From contig NZ_FZPH01000004.1 of NCBI RefSeq assembly GCF_900188485.1, positions 411,552-475,551 on the forward strand: DNA of 64,000 nucleotides, given 5' to 3'. The position numbers and the translations under genes were made by a program. Numbering within the stretch: the first letter of the stretch is position 1; every line of letters begins with the position of its first letter. The stretch is from Asanoa hainanensis. Its GTDB lineage: Bacteria; Actinomycetota; Actinomycetes; Mycobacteriales; Micromonosporaceae. Below, in pieces: positions 43,531-52,632 of this stretch. A model generated the notes under the pieces. The model made no database searches. It was given only the letters and a program-made list of their open reading frames with translations, and was not told where the DNA came from.

Positions 43531-45042
43531 ATGGCGGTGGAGCATTTCGATGTGCTGATCATCGGTGCCGGGATCTCCGGCATCGGCGCCGGGCGCTACC
43601 TCAAGACGGAGCTCCCGGGCAAGACGTTCGCGATCCTCGAGGCCCGCGGCGCGTCCGGCGGCACCTGGGACCTGTTCCGCTATCCCGGCACCCGGTCGGA
43701 CTCCGACCTGCACACCTTCGGGTACGCGTTCAAGCCCTGGCGCGACAAGGAGGCCATCGCCTCGGCGCCGCGGATCCTCTCGTACCTGCGGGAGACGGCG
43801 ACGGAAAACGGCCTGGACCCCCACATCCGCTACCACCACCGGGTACGCGCAGCGGCGTTCGACTCCTCGACGGCACTGTGGACGGTGGCCGTGGACCATG
43901 TCGGGTCGCCGTTGACGCTGACCGCCAACTGGGTGTTCTGCGCGGGCGGCTACTACCGCTACGAACAGGGCTTCACACCGGAGTTCCCGGGGCGGGATCG
44001 CTTCCAGGGCACGATCGTGCACCCGCAGCACTGGCCCGCGGAGCTCGACCACCAGGGCAAGCGGGTGGTCGTGGTCGGCAGCGGCGCGACCGCGGTCACC
44101 ATCGTGCCCGCGATGGCCGAGACCGCCGCACACGTGACGATGCTGCAACGCACGCCGACGTACATCCTGTCGATGCCGACGAAGGACGCGATCGGCAACG
44201 CGTTGAAGAAGTATCTCGGGCCGGTCCGCGGGCACGCCCTGACCCGGCGCAAGAACATCGCGATGCAGCGCGCGATCTGGAAGTTCTGCCAGCGCCGCCC
44301 CGAACGGGCGCGCCGGGTGATCCGCTGGCTCAACGCCCGACAGCTACCCGAGGGCTATCCGGTCGACGAGCACTTCCGGCCGCCGTACAACCCGTGGGAC
44401 CAACGCTTGTGCCTGGTGCCGGACGGCGACCTGTTCAAGGCGATCCGGGCGGGCACGGCCTCGGTCGTCACGGACCGGATCGAGACGTTCACCGAGGACG
44501 GCATCCTTCTGGGCAGCGGCGCGGAACTGAAGGCCGACATCATCGTCACGGCCACGGGCCTGCAGGTGCAGGCGCTGGGCGGGGTGCCGCTGACGGTCGA
44601 CGGGTCGCCGGTCAACGTCGCCGACACGATCGCGTACAAGGGCATGATGCTCTCGGGGGTGCCGAACTTCGCGTTCATCGTGGGCTACACGAACTCGTCC
44701 TGGACGCTCAAGGTCGGGCTGCTCTGCGCGCACTTCTGCCTGCTGCTGGCCCACATGGACAAGCACGGCTACGAGCTGTGCCGCCCGGAGCCCGCCGACC
44801 CGGACATGCCCACGCGCCCGTTCCTGGACTTCGGCGCTGGCTACATCCGCCGGGTCATCGACCAGCTCCCCCGCCAGGGCGACCGCCTACCGTGGCTGAC
44901 CTCGATGCACTACCACACGGACGTCAAAATCCTCCGAGCCGACCACGTCGTCGACCCAGAGCTCCACTTCGGCCACGTCGCTACCGATCGTGTTGCGGAA
45001 GTGTCGGGCCACGTGGGAGATCAGCAAATGCCGGCTCGATGA
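43531..45042 (+). CDS. FAD-dependent Baeyer-Villiger-type monooxygenase
   Basis: 503 residues. FAD motif IIGAGISGIGAGRYLK, BVMO fingerprint FQGTIVHPQHWP (fits FxGxxxHxxxWP) and the NADP motif VVVVGSGATAVT. It would insert oxygen into ketones or hydroxylate other substrates using NADPH and FAD. The family normally ends near residue 480 (VVDPELHFG); the last 20 residues run into the 3' end of the convergent Uma2 gene over 62 bases, so the stop may be a secondary one. Divergent from a PucR regulator. Confidence 0.9.
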   Translation: MAVEHFDVLIIGAGISGIGAGRYLKTELPGKTFAILEARGASGGTWDLFRYPGTRSDSDLHTFGYAFKPWRDKEAIASAPRILSYLRETATENGLDPHIRYHHRVRAAAFDSSTALWTVAVDHVGSPLTLTANWVFCAGGYYRYEQGFTPEFPGRDRFQGTIVHPQHWPAELDHQGKRVVVVGSGATAVTIVPAMAETAAHVTMLQRTPTYILSMPTKDAIGNALKKYLGPVRGHALTRRKNIAMQRAIWKFCQRRPERARRVIRWLNARQLPEGYPVDEHFRPPYNPWDQRLCLVPDGDLFKAIRAGTASVVTDRIETFTEDGILLGSGAELKADIIVTATGLQVQALGGVPLTVDGSPVNVADTIAYKGMMLSGVPNFAFIVGYTNSSWTLKVGLLCAHFCLLLAHMDKHGYELCRPEPADPDMPTRPFLDFGAGYIRRVIDQLPRQGDRLPWLTSMHYHTDVKILRADHVVDPELHFGHVATDRVAEVSGHVGDQQMPAR

Positions 45043-45538
45043 GGCGCGAGATCTGGCCCGACTGCTCTTCGGCGACCTGGACATAGTCCGCGCCTCGAAG
45101 TCGAAACAACCGGAGCGCAAGATCCGCTGCCGGTCCGTAGGCGAGCAGGTAGTAACGGATGCCTGCGTCCGCATAAAGCCGAGGCTTGGTCACCTGGTCC
45201 GCGACGGCGCTAACAGGTTCGACGATCTCGCAAACCAACCGCACGTCCGCGGCCTCGACCGCCAAGCCTTCGTCGTCGGCCTCCGCCACGACGATGTCCG
45301 GAATCAAGATCCGGTCGGGTCCAAGACGAACGTTCACCCCCGGATACACGACGAGCCCGGCTGCTCGGGCTGCCCCGTCCAGCTCCGTCGCGAGCTCGAA
45401 CGCGATGAGCTGGTGAGACAGATCGCCCGCCGGGGTCACCAGCAGGCTTCCATCGATGAGCTCTATGCGCGGGTGGGTCTCGCCCAGGTCGAAATAGCCC
45501 TGTTCGGTCCACGGACCTACACCCAGGTGATCCAGCAA
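44981..45538 (-). CDS. Uma2 family endonuclease
   Basis: 185 residues in the PD-(D/E)XK-type Uma2 fold: RIELIDGSLLVTP, Asp in RILIPDIVV, Glu in RLVCEIVEP and Lys in VTKPRLYADAG. Function is unknown; the fold suggests a nuclease. The only in-frame start is TTG at 45538, 18 bases after the nurA stop, and an in-frame TGA precedes it, so it appears to be the tail gene of the herA-nurA operon. It overlaps the BVMO gene by 62 bases. Confidence 0.78.
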   Translation of the reverse strand: MLDHLGVGPWTEQGYFDLGETHPRIELIDGSLLVTPAGDLSHQLIAFELATELDGAARAAGLVVYPGVNVRLGPDRILIPDIVVAEADDEGLAVEAADVRLVCEIVEPVSAVADQVTKPRLYADAGIRYYLLAYGPAADLALRLFRLRGADYVQVAEEQSGQISRLIEPAFADLPRGPTLPQHDR

Positions 45539-45556
45539 GGGAGAGCTCCCGAAACG

Positions 45557-46516
45557 TCAGACGGGTACCGCGGCGCTGCGGGCGGCGGCCAGGGTCAGGG
45601 CGCGGTGCAGGAGGCGGGAGTCGCCGAGTAGGGCGCGGAGGCGGCGTTCCAGGCCCGCGATCGGGATCAGGTTCTGCGGGGCGCGCGGGTCCTTGTACGG
45701 GTTCGAGGCGAACCTCGGCAGCGTGACCAGCGACAGGTCGGCGAGCTCGATCGCCTCCTGGGCCGGGATCTCCGTCGTGCACTCGACCCGGACGATGCCC
45801 GCCCACGGTGCGCCCGCCGGGCCCGGGAGCCGCAGGTACCACGAGTAGCCGCCCCACGCCGTGCCCATCAGGAAGACCGGCGACCGCTCACCCGGGCGCA
45901 GGGCCGTGACCACGTTGGTCAGGGCCGCGTCCAGATATTGGCTCTGCTGCGTCTTCACGTAGCCGATCGTGCGGCTGAGCTGGCGGCGGTTGCGCAGCGG
46001 GCCGTCCAGGACCAGCAGGTCCTCGGACTCGCCGCGGACCGACGTCGAGATCGCCACCTCCAGCGCCGTCAGCGGGCCCTGCACCGCCGGCACCAGGCGG
46101 GCCGGGTCCGGTGCGCCGGCGATCTGGCGCACGCCGTAGCGGACCGAGCCGGCCTCGATGTCCGTCGCCGTCGGGGACGTCGTGAACAGGCCGCGTTCGA
46201 CCAGCGTGCCGGCCAGCGTCGCCGCGCCCGCGCGCAGGTCACACCGAACCACGCCGGCCGCGTACGACGCCGCCAGGCCCGGGTGCGACGTGCCGTCCTC
46301 CTCGCGGGTCCACAGTGTCGCGTCGATCCGGCGCACGCCGTCGACCAGCAGCACCACGTCGGGCGCGCGGACCGTCGGTGGGGCGGTGAGCGGGCGCCAG
46401 GCCGCCGCAGGCAGCTCCACGTCGGTGTTGATCTGGGCCGTGCTCTGCGAGACCGGCGCCGCCTCGAAGGAGGCTCCGTACGCCGGGTCCCAGTTGTCGA
46501 TGAAGTATTCCGTCAT
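45557..46516 (-). CDS. nurA: NurA-like 5'-end nuclease
   Basis: 319 residues with the NurA pattern: an early Asp in VVLLVDGVRRIDA, a second in LLVLDGPLRNR, then the RTIGYVKTQQSQYL segment and a Trp-rich GGYSWYLRLPG region with WAGIVRVEC. NurA proteins degrade the 5' strand at DNA ends with Mn and depend on HerA. Its ATG overlaps the sbcC stop by ATGA, and herA and sbcD lie upstream. The homology is by pattern and context; the sequence is clearly divergent. Confidence 0.78.
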   Translation of the reverse strand: MTEYFIDNWDPAYGASFEAAPVSQSTAQINTDVELPAAAWRPLTAPPTVRAPDVVLLVDGVRRIDATLWTREEDGTSHPGLAASYAAGVVRCDLRAGAATLAGTLVERGLFTTSPTATDIEAGSVRYGVRQIAGAPDPARLVPAVQGPLTALEVAISTSVRGESEDLLVLDGPLRNRRQLSRTIGYVKTQQSQYLDAALTNVVTALRPGERSPVFLMGTAWGGYSWYLRLPGPAGAPWAGIVRVECTTEIPAQEAIELADLSLVTLPRFASNPYKDPRAPQNLIPIAGLERRLRALLGDSRLLHRALTLAAARSAAVPV

Positions 46517-48990
46517 ATCCCGCTCCGGGTGATGTGGGCGACGGATCGCGCGTCCTTGCTGACGTCGAACCGCACCGGCACGCGTTCGGCCAGTGCCGGC
46601 ACGTGGGTGACCACGCCGACCATCCGGTCGCCGCGGGCGGCCAGGCCCTCCAGCGTCGCGGCCACGGTGTCCAGCGTCGCGGCGTCCAGCGTGCCGAAAC
46701 CCTCGTCGAGCAGGATCGACTCCAGGCTCGCGGCCGAGGTCGACATGCCGGCGAGCTGCTCGGCCAGCGCCAGCGCCAGGGCCAGCGACGCCTGGAACGT
46801 CTCGCCGCCCGACAGCGTGCGGACGCCCCGGCGCAGGCCGGCGTCGTGGTGGTCGACGACCGAGAACTCGCCCTTCTCGTGTACGAGGTCGTACTGCCCC
46901 GCCGACAGCTCCCGGAGAATCCGCGACGCGCCCTCGACCAGCAGGTCGAGCGCCTCCTCCAGCAGCCAGCGCTCGAAGTTGTTGGCCCGCAGGTGTCCGG
47001 CCAGCGCCTTGGCCACCTGGCCGTCGCGCTCGTGTGCCACGCGCTTGTCGAGCAGCCCGCGCACCTGCGCCCGCCGCTCCTCGACCCGCTCGTGTGCGGC
47101 CGTGGCCCGTTCGACGGCCACCGTCGCGGCTCGGACGTGGTCGTCGGGTGCCGGCAGCCCGGCCTCGACGAAGGCGGCGTCCAGCCGCGCCCGCACCACC
47201 TCGACCGCGGCGTCAGCCTCGGCGGCGCGCGAAGCCAGCGTGGCGCGGGCGGCGCGGCGGGTCTCCACTTCGGACACCGACCAGCCGGCCAGGGCCGACC
47301 ACGACTCGGCCAGGTCGTCGCGCGCGGCGGCCGGTGGCGCGAACCGGGCCACCGCGTCCCGGGCGGCGTCGAACTCCTGCCACCCGTGGGTCAACCGCTG
47401 CTCCGCCGCCGCGCGCGCGGTCACCGCGGTCCGCGCCTGCTCGCGGGCCGACTTCAACGCCGCGACCGACGCGTCCAGCGACTTCTGCAACCCGGCCAGG
47501 GTCGCCAGCTCCCGGCGGAGGGCGGTGACGCCCGGCGACGTCGCGAGCTGCGCGTCGAGGGCGGCCAGCCGGGAGGCGAGCTGCTCGTGCTGGGCGCGGG
47601 CCCGGTCGAGGGTGCGCTCCAGGGCCCGGGCCGCCCGCTCCCGCTCGGCCACCTGGGCCTCGGCCTGCTCGTGCGCGGCCTTCGCCGCGTGCCCCGCCTG
47701 TTCCGCGGCGGGCACCGCCGAGGTCGCCGGGACCGCCGGCACCGTCGTCACCGGCTGCTCGCAGACGGGACAGGGAGCACCGGCATGCAGGTGTACGCGC
47801 AGCGCCCCGGCCCGGTCGGCCGCCTGGGCGTCCTGGTAGGCCCGCCGGGCGGCGTCCAGCTCGCTCGCCGTGCGCAGCGCCGCCGCCCGCGCCGTCTCCA
47901 AGGCCGCCGCCGCGGTGCGGTGCTCGGTGGTGGCGGCGGTGAGTCCGTCCTGGAGGGACGTCGACTCGGCCGCGACCGCGTCGCGTTCCTCGTGCGCGCG
48001 CAGCAGCAGCCGCAGCGCGGAGGCGTCGCCGGCCGCGGCGAGCTCGCCGCGCAGCTTCTCCTCGTGCTCCTCGGCCGCCGTCACCGCGTCGGTGGCCGCG
48101 GCGGCCGTCTCGCGCGCGTCGGCCGCCGCCGAGGCCAGGGCGGCCACACCGCGCGGCGCACGGACCCGGTCGAGCAGCGCGATCTCGTCGTCGATCGCCG
48201 ACAGCCCGGCCGCCGCCGAAACAGCCGTCTGCCGCGCCTCGTCGAGCGCCGGCATGTCGTCGGTGACCCGGGTGGCCAGGGCCAGCATCGCCTCGACCCG
48301 CTCGGCCGCGTCGGCCAGCGCCTCGTCGGAGGTGTCGTCGAGCCCGGCCAGCAGTTGGTCGACGGCCCGCAGGTCGGCGTCGGCCTGTTGAGCCCGGGCG
48401 GTGGCCCGCTTCTGGACGTCTTCGTAGACGTGCAGGCCGAGCAGGTTGACCAGGATCTGCTGGCGGGTGGCGGGCTTGGCGTGCAGGAAGTCGGCGAACT
48501 GGCCCTGCGGGAGGATGACGCAGCTGGTGAACTGCTCGTACGGCAGCCCGACGGCGTGCAGCACCGCCTCGTCCATCTCGCCCGGGGTGCCGGCCAGCAC
48601 GTCGCCGAGGTCCTCCGGCGTCATCCCGGTGTCGAGTTTGGACACGTCGAAGTTGTCGGGCATCTGCTGGAGGCCGGCGCCGCCGGTCTTCACGTTGCCC
48701 CGGCTGTCGCGGCGGACCACCCGGGTGGCCACGTAGCGGGCGCCGCCGGACTCGAACACCAGCCGCACCCGGGCCTCGGTCGCCGAGGGCGACAGCGCGT
48801 TGGCGATGCCCCGGCTGCTCCCCCACCGCGGCACCTGGCCGTAGAGCGCGAAGCAGATCGCGTCGAGCACGGTCGACTTCCCGGAGCCGGTCGGCCCGAC
48901 CAGCGCGAAGAAGTCGGCGTCCATGAAGTCGACGGTCGTCTCGTCCCGGAAGACCGTGAACCCCGCCATGTCGAGCCGCAGCGGCCTCAT
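46513..48990 (-). CDS. sbcC: Rad50/SbcC ATPase
   Basis: 825 residues: Walker A LVGPTGSGKSTVLDA near residue 35, a long Ala/Arg/Glu-rich coiled coil, a zinc-hook CPVC at residues 407-410, a second coiled coil, the signature TLSGGETFQASLALA and Walker B ILLDEGFGTLD. It pairs with SbcD as a DNA double-strand-break processing complex. The ATG overlaps the sbcD stop by four bases. It is shorter than the 1048-residue E. coli SbcC but normal for actinobacteria. Confidence 0.94.
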   Translation of the reverse strand: MRPLRLDMAGFTVFRDETTVDFMDADFFALVGPTGSGKSTVLDAICFALYGQVPRWGSSRGIANALSPSATEARVRLVFESGGARYVATRVVRRDSRGNVKTGGAGLQQMPDNFDVSKLDTGMTPEDLGDVLAGTPGEMDEAVLHAVGLPYEQFTSCVILPQGQFADFLHAKPATRQQILVNLLGLHVYEDVQKRATARAQQADADLRAVDQLLAGLDDTSDEALADAAERVEAMLALATRVTDDMPALDEARQTAVSAAAGLSAIDDEIALLDRVRAPRGVAALASAAADARETAAAATDAVTAAEEHEEKLRGELAAAGDASALRLLLRAHEERDAVAAESTSLQDGLTAATTEHRTAAAALETARAAALRTASELDAARRAYQDAQAADRAGALRVHLHAGAPCPVCEQPVTTVPAVPATSAVPAAEQAGHAAKAAHEQAEAQVAERERAARALERTLDRARAQHEQLASRLAALDAQLATSPGVTALRRELATLAGLQKSLDASVAALKSAREQARTAVTARAAAEQRLTHGWQEFDAARDAVARFAPPAAARDDLAESWSALAGWSVSEVETRRAARATLASRAAEADAAVEVVRARLDAAFVEAGLPAPDDHVRAATVAVERATAAHERVEERRAQVRGLLDKRVAHERDGQVAKALAGHLRANNFERWLLEEALDLLVEGASRILRELSAGQYDLVHEKGEFSVVDHHDAGLRRGVRTLSGGETFQASLALALALAEQLAGMSTSAASLESILLDEGFGTLDAATLDTVAATLEGLAARGDRMVGVVTHVPALAERVPVRFDVSKDARSVAHITRSGI

Positions 48991-50132
48991 GCGGACGTCT
49001 CCTCATAGAGCTCGTCGAACAGTTCCTGCACGCCCTCGTCCGAGACCCCGCGGCTGGCCAGATAGTCGGCGAACAGGTCGCGTGGCGACCGGCCAGCACG
49101 TTCCTCGGCCCGCGGGCCCGGGGCCGCGGCGATCATGTCCGGATCGATCCGCACTTCCAGCGCGCGGGGCAGCATCTCCTGGACCTCTTCGCGCAGGCCG
49201 GCCCGGGGCATCTCGCGCACGTAGACCCGCAGCCAGGCATCGCCCGTCTTCAGGGAGGCCAGCTGTTCGAGGGAGCCCCGGACGGTACGCAGCGCGGCGG
49301 CCGACGTGACCGGCACCTCCCGTACCTTCGCGGCGGTCTTCGCGGTGACCTCGACCACCGAGACGGCCGGCACGTTCTCGCCCTCGCCGAAGTCGATCGC
49401 GAGCGGGCTGCCGCTGTAGCGGACCGGGCACGGGCCGAGCACCGTCTGGGCCCGGTGCAGGTGGCCGAGCGCGACGTAGTGCGTGTTGGTCGGGAACACG
49501 GTGGCCGGCACGGCGTAGCCCAGCACCGTCTGCGACTCGCGCTCGCCGCCACCCTGGCTGGCGCCGACCACCGTCACGTGCGCGGTGACCAGGTTGACCA
49601 CGCCCGCCTCGCCGAAGCCCTCGGTCAGCTTGCCGAGCAGCCGGGCCAGGTGGTCCGCGTAGGTCTGCGTCGCCTCGGCCGCGGTCAGGTCGTACATCTC
49701 GACCGCGCGGACGGCGTACCGCTGCGACAGGAACGGCAGTGCGACCAGCCGCCACCGCTCGCCGCCCGCGGTGGTGCCCTCGATGACGTGCTCGGCGGGG
49801 TTGTCGCGGACGCTGCCGCGCAGCGTGATGCCGGCCGCCTCGGCCCAGGGCCGCAGGGCGTCGAGCGCGGCCCCGTTGTCGTGGTTGCCGCCGATCGCGA
49901 CGACGTCGGCGCCGGTGCGCCGCAACGCCGACAGGGCGCGGGTGACCAGCCGGGTCGACTCCGGCGACGGCGCCGCGGTGTCATAGAGGTCGCCGGCCAC
50001 GATCACCAGGTCGGGCTGCTCGGCCTTGGCGATCTCGACCACCTGGGCCAGCACCGCGACGTGCTCCTCGACCCGCGACTGTCCCTTGAGGACCTTGCCG
50101 ACGTGCCAGTCGGAGGTGTGCAGGACGCGCAC
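48987..50132 (-). CDS. sbcD: Mre11/SbcD nuclease
   Basis: 381 residues of the Mre11/SbcD calcineurin-like phosphoesterase family: HTSDWHVGK, IVAGDLYDTAAP, GGNHDNGAALD and TAHVTVVGAS carry the metal ligands. It nicks and degrades DNA ends with SbcC. GTG at 50132 begins directly at MRVLHTSDWH. It starts 12 bases after the herA stop, so both are one transcript. Confidence 0.94.
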   Translation of the reverse strand: MRVLHTSDWHVGKVLKGQSRVEEHVAVLAQVVEIAKAEQPDLVIVAGDLYDTAAPSPESTRLVTRALSALRRTGADVVAIGGNHDNGAALDALRPWAEAAGITLRGSVRDNPAEHVIEGTTAGGERWRLVALPFLSQRYAVRAVEMYDLTAAEATQTYADHLARLLGKLTEGFGEAGVVNLVTAHVTVVGASQGGGERESQTVLGYAVPATVFPTNTHYVALGHLHRAQTVLGPCPVRYSGSPLAIDFGEGENVPAVSVVEVTAKTAAKVREVPVTSAAALRTVRGSLEQLASLKTGDAWLRVYVREMPRAGLREEVQEMLPRALEVRIDPDMIAAAPGPRAEERAGRSPRDLFADYLASRGVSDEGVQELFDELYEETSA

Positions 50133-50144
50133 CGGATCAGCCTC

Positions 50145-51908
50145 CTAGAAGGGGATGTCGTCGTCGGACAGCGCGCCCGACCGCGAGCCGACCACCGCGA
50201 ACGGGTCGGCGGACTGGGTGACCGAGCGCAGCGAGCCGGTCGGCGCCGCGCCCGCCTCGGAGTGCCGGGTCGCCCACGACGGGAACGGGAACTCCAGGCA
50301 GAGCGGCACCGGGATGTCGGGCTGGTTGACGAACATCGTGCCGGGCTTGGCCAGCAGCACCCGTTGCCGCTGCGCGGGCGGGAGGAAGCCGTATTCCGGG
50401 CGCGACGCCTCGGCCGGGTCGAGCCGGCCGACCACCCGCACCGCCGAGTTCGTGACGATGCGGCGCTCGACCTCGCTGGCGGTCTGCTGCGCGCCGACCA
50501 GGATCACGCCGAGCGAGCGGCCCCGCTCGGCGATGTCGAGCAGCACCTCCTTGATCGGCGACGAGCCTTCCCGGGGCGCGTATTTGTTGAGCTCGTCGAG
50601 CACCACGAAGAGCAGCGGCTTGGCCGTGCCCTTCTTCTCCTTGCGCTCGAACTCCTTCTTGAGCGTCACGCCGACCACGAACCGCTGGGCGCGGTCGGGC
50701 AGGTTGTGCAGGTCGACGACGGTGACCTGGGCGCTCTCGTCGGTGTTGATCTGGTGCGGCCGGCGGGTGGCCAGATCGCCGCGGATCAGCCGGCCGAGGT
50801 CGCGCTTGCTGGCGATCAGCCGCCGGGCGAACGCGTTGACCGTGCCGAGCCCGACCGCGCTGCCGGTCCAGGCGAACCGGGTCTCGTCGTCGGAGAGCTG
50901 CGCGACCACGAAGTCGACCAGGTCGGCGTACGAGCTCAGCCGCGTGCCGGCGATCGCCACGCCACCGTCGGCCGGCACGGCGTGCCGGGCCAGGTGGGCG
51001 GTCACGGCGTGCACGACCATCGTGTATTGCTGCCGCTCGTCGTCGGCGTCGGCGAACACGTACGGCAGCAGCGAGCCGGCGCAGAACTCCTCGAGCGTCC
51101 AGTAGAAGCTGTCGACGCCGGTCAGGCGGCTGCTGACGTCGGGCGTGCCGGATGCGTCACCCATCCTCGGCGGCGCGTAGACCCGGACGTCGTCGAACGG
51201 CTTGGCCGGCAGCCCGAGGGCCGCGTACGCCGCGACGGTCTTCTCGTCGAGCTTGACGTTGGGGTGGTCGAGGAAGAGCAGGTCCTCGCCCTTGACGTTG
51301 AAGATCAGTGCCTTGGCGTTGACCGCGTCGCCACCCAGCGCACCGGAGTTGAAGACCGCGTAGAGCAGGAACGTCGCGAAGCTCGTCTTGGTGGCGACGC
51401 CGGAGATGCCGGAGATCGACACGTGCGCGCCCCGGGTGCCGTCGAGGAAGTCGGCGTTGAGGTAGACCGGGATGCCGTCGCGCCCCGTGCCCATCGGGAT
51501 CTGCCGTTCCATCCGGTCGAAGTGCAGCGCGGCGGCACGCAGGTCGCCGGTGGCCCGGTGGACGATCGCGCCCGGCGCGGGCGGCACGTAGAGCTCGGGG
51601 TCGACCCGGGTGACGGTGATCTCGGCGGCCTCCTGCACCTGGGCGGGCAGCGTGCCGTCGGCGATCGAGAAGACGTCGCTGTCGAAGACGGCGCCCTCGT
51701 GCCGGGCCCGGACCTGGGTCACCACGCCGGCGATCCGCACCGGTGGCCGGTCGGGCAGCTCACGGGTGGTCACCACGACGTCGTCGAGCTGCAGGTAGCT
51801 GCCGGGCGCGACCGCCGTCCAGAACTGCAACGGAGTGGCGTCGGAGGTGCCGAGCACCCGGCCGACCGCGGTCTGTTCACCCAAAGCTTCCACTCCCACG
51901 ACTCGCAT
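50145..51908 (-). CDS. herA: HerA-like DNA-translocating ATPase
   Basis: 587 residues. A small N-terminal beta barrel (about 1-130, HAS-barrel type), then a P-loop ATPase with Walker A ISGISGVATKTSF, where Thr replaces the usual second Gly before Lys, Walker B LLFVVLDELNKYAP, and an arginine-finger type region (RRIVTNSAVRVVGRLDP). HerA forms a hexamer that drives NurA. The start at 51908 (MRVVGVEALGEQ) is preferred over GTG at 51935. It heads the herA-sbcD-sbcC-nurA(-uma2) operon. Confidence 0.87.
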   Translation of the reverse strand: MRVVGVEALGEQTAVGRVLGTSDATPLQFWTAVAPGSYLQLDDVVVTTRELPDRPPVRIAGVVTQVRARHEGAVFDSDVFSIADGTLPAQVQEAAEITVTRVDPELYVPPAPGAIVHRATGDLRAAALHFDRMERQIPMGTGRDGIPVYLNADFLDGTRGAHVSISGISGVATKTSFATFLLYAVFNSGALGGDAVNAKALIFNVKGEDLLFLDHPNVKLDEKTVAAYAALGLPAKPFDDVRVYAPPRMGDASGTPDVSSRLTGVDSFYWTLEEFCAGSLLPYVFADADDERQQYTMVVHAVTAHLARHAVPADGGVAIAGTRLSSYADLVDFVVAQLSDDETRFAWTGSAVGLGTVNAFARRLIASKRDLGRLIRGDLATRRPHQINTDESAQVTVVDLHNLPDRAQRFVVGVTLKKEFERKEKKGTAKPLLFVVLDELNKYAPREGSSPIKEVLLDIAERGRSLGVILVGAQQTASEVERRIVTNSAVRVVGRLDPAEASRPEYGFLPPAQRQRVLLAKPGTMFVNQPDIPVPLCLEFPFPSWATRHSEAGAAPTGSLRSVTQSADPFAVVGSRSGALSDDDIPF

Positions 51909-51994
51909 CTTGCAACATCCGTACGACCGGCTCACAGCCGACGCGCGGGGCGGTGCCAGATGGGATGAAAGACTGTTTCACCCTTTTAGGGCGC

Positions 51995-52540
51995 CTATGT
52001 CAGGCGACGTAGCAAGGTGGTCGCCCGCGCCGGGTCGAACGCGTCGGGCGCGAAACCGGACCCGACCCAGCTCCGCAGCTCGTCGTGCTGCGGGTGGTCC
52101 GCCTCGTGCAGGGCGACGAGCAGCTCGGCGTAGCCGAAGGCGCCACCGACGTCCTCCGGCGGGCAGGCCCGCTCACCGGCGACGCAGCGGGGGTAGCGCT
52201 GGTCCGGCTCGGCGACGAAGGCGTCCTCCACCAGCACGTCGTGCTCCCACCAGTCGCCGAAGTCGTAGGTGTAGAGCAGCCGGGTGCCCTTGTGGGCCAC
52301 CGCGTCGAGGCGCACGTCGATCTCGTCGCGCACGGCGAGCTCGCCGTCGGGGTCGGGATCGCCGTACTGCACGCCGTCGACCTCGAACGAGTGCAGGTGG
52401 TAGTTCTGCCAGCCCATCGCGTGCTGGATCACCTTGTGCACCCGATCAAGGGTGTACGCACCCGGCAGCTCGACCCGGCGCCACACCTCGGGCAGCACTT
52501 CGGCCAGCGTCACCTTGAGCTGGAAGATCTGCCGGGTCAT
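51995..52540 (-). CDS. Plasmid pRiA4b ORF-3 family protein
   Basis: 181 residues with the family's signatures: FQLKVTLAEVLPEVWRRVEL, WQNYHLHSFEVDGVQYGDPD, TYDFGDWWEHDVLVED and CVAGERACPPEDVGG. Function is unknown; occurs widely in bacteria. Start at 52540 with GAGGGACGAC upstream. It lies 86 bases beyond herA's start and is not in its operon. Confidence 0.85.
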   Translation of the reverse strand: MTRQIFQLKVTLAEVLPEVWRRVELPGAYTLDRVHKVIQHAMGWQNYHLHSFEVDGVQYGDPDPDGELAVRDEIDVRLDAVAHKGTRLLYTYDFGDWWEHDVLVEDAFVAEPDQRYPRCVAGERACPPEDVGGAFGYAELLVALHEADHPQHDELRSWVGSGFAPDAFDPARATTLLRRLT

Positions 52541-52632
52541 GCGTCGTCCCTCGAATAGGGTGGCCGGATGAGCTGCGACTGTCAGCACCGTACCCCGATG
52601 GCCGCCACCCCAATCGGCTCCGCGGTGGCCGG

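Noticed and set aside
46534-49008. 824-codon plus-strand open frame opposite sbcC
   Set aside because: Antisense shadow of a gene with clear Walker, zinc-hook and signature motifs. The same holds for 49455-51968 and 6094-8172.
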